Source: JARRLC01 sp050290865 (lineage in GTDB: Bacteria; Pseudomonadota; Alphaproteobacteria; Rhizobiales; Rhodomicrobiaceae). From it: 7,498 nt of DNA. The number at the start of each line of letters is the position of its first letter. Position 1 is the stretch's first letter. The translations under genes and the position numbers were made by a program. This document shows, piece after piece, positions 6,517-7,498 of the stretch. The stretch is from assembly GCA_050290865.1 (NCBI GenBank), contig JBNKIW010000089.1:1-7498 (forward strand). Direction: 5' to 3'. The notes below the pieces were generated by a model that did no database searches, had not been told where the DNA came from, and saw only the letters and a program-made list of their open reading frames with translations.

Positions 6517-7089
6517 TCAGCGCTCGATGTCGGAGGCCAGTGTTTCGACGATGAGGTTGGCGTTCGTGTAGACGCAGATGTCGGCCGCAATCGCCATCGC
6601 CCGGCGCGCAACCGCCTCGGCGTCCATATCCGTGTCCATGAGCGCCCGGGCGGCGGCGAGTGCGTAATTGCCGCCGGAGCCGATGCCCATGACGTCGTGT
6701 TCAGGTTCCAGCACATCGCCGGTTCCCGTCAGGACGAGCGTCGCGGACTTGTCCGCCACCAGCATCATGGCTTCCAGGCGGCGGAGGTAACGGTCGGTAC
6801 GCCAGTCTTTGGCGAGATCGACGCAGGCACGCACCAGCTGATCCGGATATTGTTCTAGCTTGGCCTCAAGCCGCTCGAACAGCGTAAAAGCATCTGCTGT
6901 GGCACCGGCAAAACCGCCGATGACATTGCCCTTGCCAAGCGTACGCACCTTGCGGGCGTTCGCCTTGATAACGGTCTGGCCGAGTGACACCTGACCGTCG
7001 CCCGCCACCACCACGCGGCCAGCCTTGCGTACGGTGAGAATGGTTGTTCCGTGCCAGTGCGGAAAGCTTGATGTCTGCTGGGTCATCAT
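6517..7089 (-). CDS. hslV: HslV, threonine peptidase subunit of the HslVU protease
   Basis: This 190-residue protein is the proteasome-like peptidase of the HslVU complex and forms two stacked hexameric rings. It is made with a 14-residue propeptide that ends in HWHG. Cleavage exposes the catalytic threonine at residue 15 (TTILTVRKAG). In mature numbering T1, D17 (AGDGQVS) and K33 (NARKVR) are all present, as is the conserved GSGGNYA stretch (137-143). The C-terminal AADICVYTN (169-176) carries the cation-binding cysteine and threonine. The propeptide is longer than in E. coli, where only Met is removed. Two adjacent ATGs at 7089 and 7086 both fit, and the ribosome site is weak. The gene is first in the hslVU operon, with a heat-shock-type promoter just upstream. 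Confidence 0.97.
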   Translation of the reverse strand: MMTQQTSSFPHWHGTTILTVRKAGRVVVAGDGQVSLGQTVIKANARKVRTLGKGNVIGGFAGATADAFTLFERLEAKLEQYPDQLVRACVDLAKDWRTDRYLRRLEAMMLVADKSATLVLTGTGDVLEPEHDVMGIGSGGNYALAAARALMDTDMDAEAVARRAMAIAADICVYTNANLIVETLASDIER

Positions 7090-7116
7090 CTGTCGGGGCC
7101 TGAAGAGTTCAACTCA

Positions 7117-7145
7117 ATATCGGGACAGCGGTGCACCATATCAAG
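7117..7145 (-). promoter_or_regulatory. Candidate sigma-32 (RpoH) heat-shock promoter of hslVU
   Basis: On the minus strand CTTGAT (7145-7140) and CCCGATAT (7124-7117) are separated by 15 bases. The sigma-32 consensus is CTTGAA and CCCCATNT with 13-17 bases between, so each element has one mismatch. A start near 7110 would give a leader of about 20 bases before the hslV ATG. hslVU is a classic RpoH regulon operon, which supports the call. The start site itself is inferred. Confidence 0.55.
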
Positions 7146-7498
7146 GCACAGCCGGACAGGAGGAGGATGCTCGGCCAGGCGGCGATGCCCGGCTACCGCC
7201 CAGCGTTAATAGAAGATGAAAGAGGCTTTGTCCCATCCTTCGGAGGTTTGATCACATTTATCCTTCTCTTCTCCGCGTCTATCCGGCGATTGCGGCCAAT
7301 ATCGGGGGCCTCGGGCAGGCACGACGAAAACAGCGCGGAAGCGCCCTTGGCCGGGCGACACTCCCGCACGTTCCACTCGGCCCGTGTCCATAGCATGAGG
7401 GGCATTCGAGGATGCACGTTATACTAGTACCAGGAGTCATAAATCGCTAAGACGGCGTCCTTTCACGCGGCGCTGGTGAACTTCGGATTTGGTCCACA
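7146..7498. other. Non-coding region upstream of hslV, no supported gene
   Basis: These 353 bases carry only short, low-quality reading frames without ribosome sites. A second copy of CAATATCGGG lies at 7297-7306 (the first is at 7115-7124). A TATACT at 7420-7425 resembles a plus-strand -10 but lacks a good -35. The final bases are open on the plus strand from 7443 (IAKTASFHAALVNFGFGP) with only a GTG at 7476 as a possible start. On the minus strand a short frame ending at 7463 reads CGPNPKFTSAA then stop. Either could be the edge of a gene outside the window, but neither can be supported from so few codons. Confidence 0.5.

Noticed and set aside
7216..7251. Eleven-codon frame MKEALSHPSEV
   Set aside because: It is preceded only by a weak AGAAG directly against the ATG and is not followed by any gene it could act as a leader for within the window.
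7131..7427. Overlapping frames on both strands upstream of hslV (98 and 74 codons)
   Set aside because: Neither has a ribosome site or a recognisable motif, and the plus-strand one begins inside the candidate heat-shock promoter. They overlap each other on opposite strands.
7470..7498. Possible tRNA 3' end at the right edge (TTCGGATTTGGTCCACA)
   Set aside because: It lacks the T-loop GGTTCGAATCC pattern, and no acceptor stem pairing or other arms can be found upstream.

Overview
The window is GC-rich and dense with genes, and it looks chromosomal. HslV with a 14-residue propeptide, a CoxSLM-type molybdenum hydroxylase and the base composition point to an alphaproteobacterium, probably of the Hyphomicrobiales; genus and species cannot be read from the sequence. 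There are two gene blocks facing each other. No transposase, CRISPR array, tRNA or rRNA was recognised.

Positions 1-358 hold no convincing gene. They form a long leader with several perfect inverted repeats and a weak promoter candidate (87-115) whose -10 lies inside a dyad (100-123). Next comes a tight plus-strand operon of four genes: the small [2Fe-2S] subunit (coxS, 359-844), the large molybdopterin subunit (coxL, 878-3256), the FAD subunit (coxM, 3270-4088) and a MoxR/CoxD-type AAA+ ATPase (4085-5005, overlapping coxM by ATGA). Together the first three make a heterotrimeric enzyme that passes electrons from a substrate at the Mo centre through two [2Fe-2S] clusters to FAD. The ATPase probably helps mature the active site. 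The gene order S-L-M and the active-site loop AYRGAGR in CoxL, instead of AYRCSFR, mark this as a 'form II' CO dehydrogenase-like enzyme. Its physiological substrate is not established, and it should not be labelled a proven CO dehydrogenase. The VWA partner coxE, which usually follows coxD, is absent here.

After a 125-base convergent gap, the minus strand carries hslV (7089-6517) then hslU (6438-5131), the two parts of the ATP-dependent HslVU protease. A good match to a heat-shock (sigma-32/RpoH) promoter lies just upstream of hslV. The last ~350 bases (7146-7498) contain no gene I can support.

Nothing here is clearly a new system. The points most worth a second look are the unknown substrate of the form II enzyme, its stand-alone MoxR ATPase, and the structured leader upstream of coxS.
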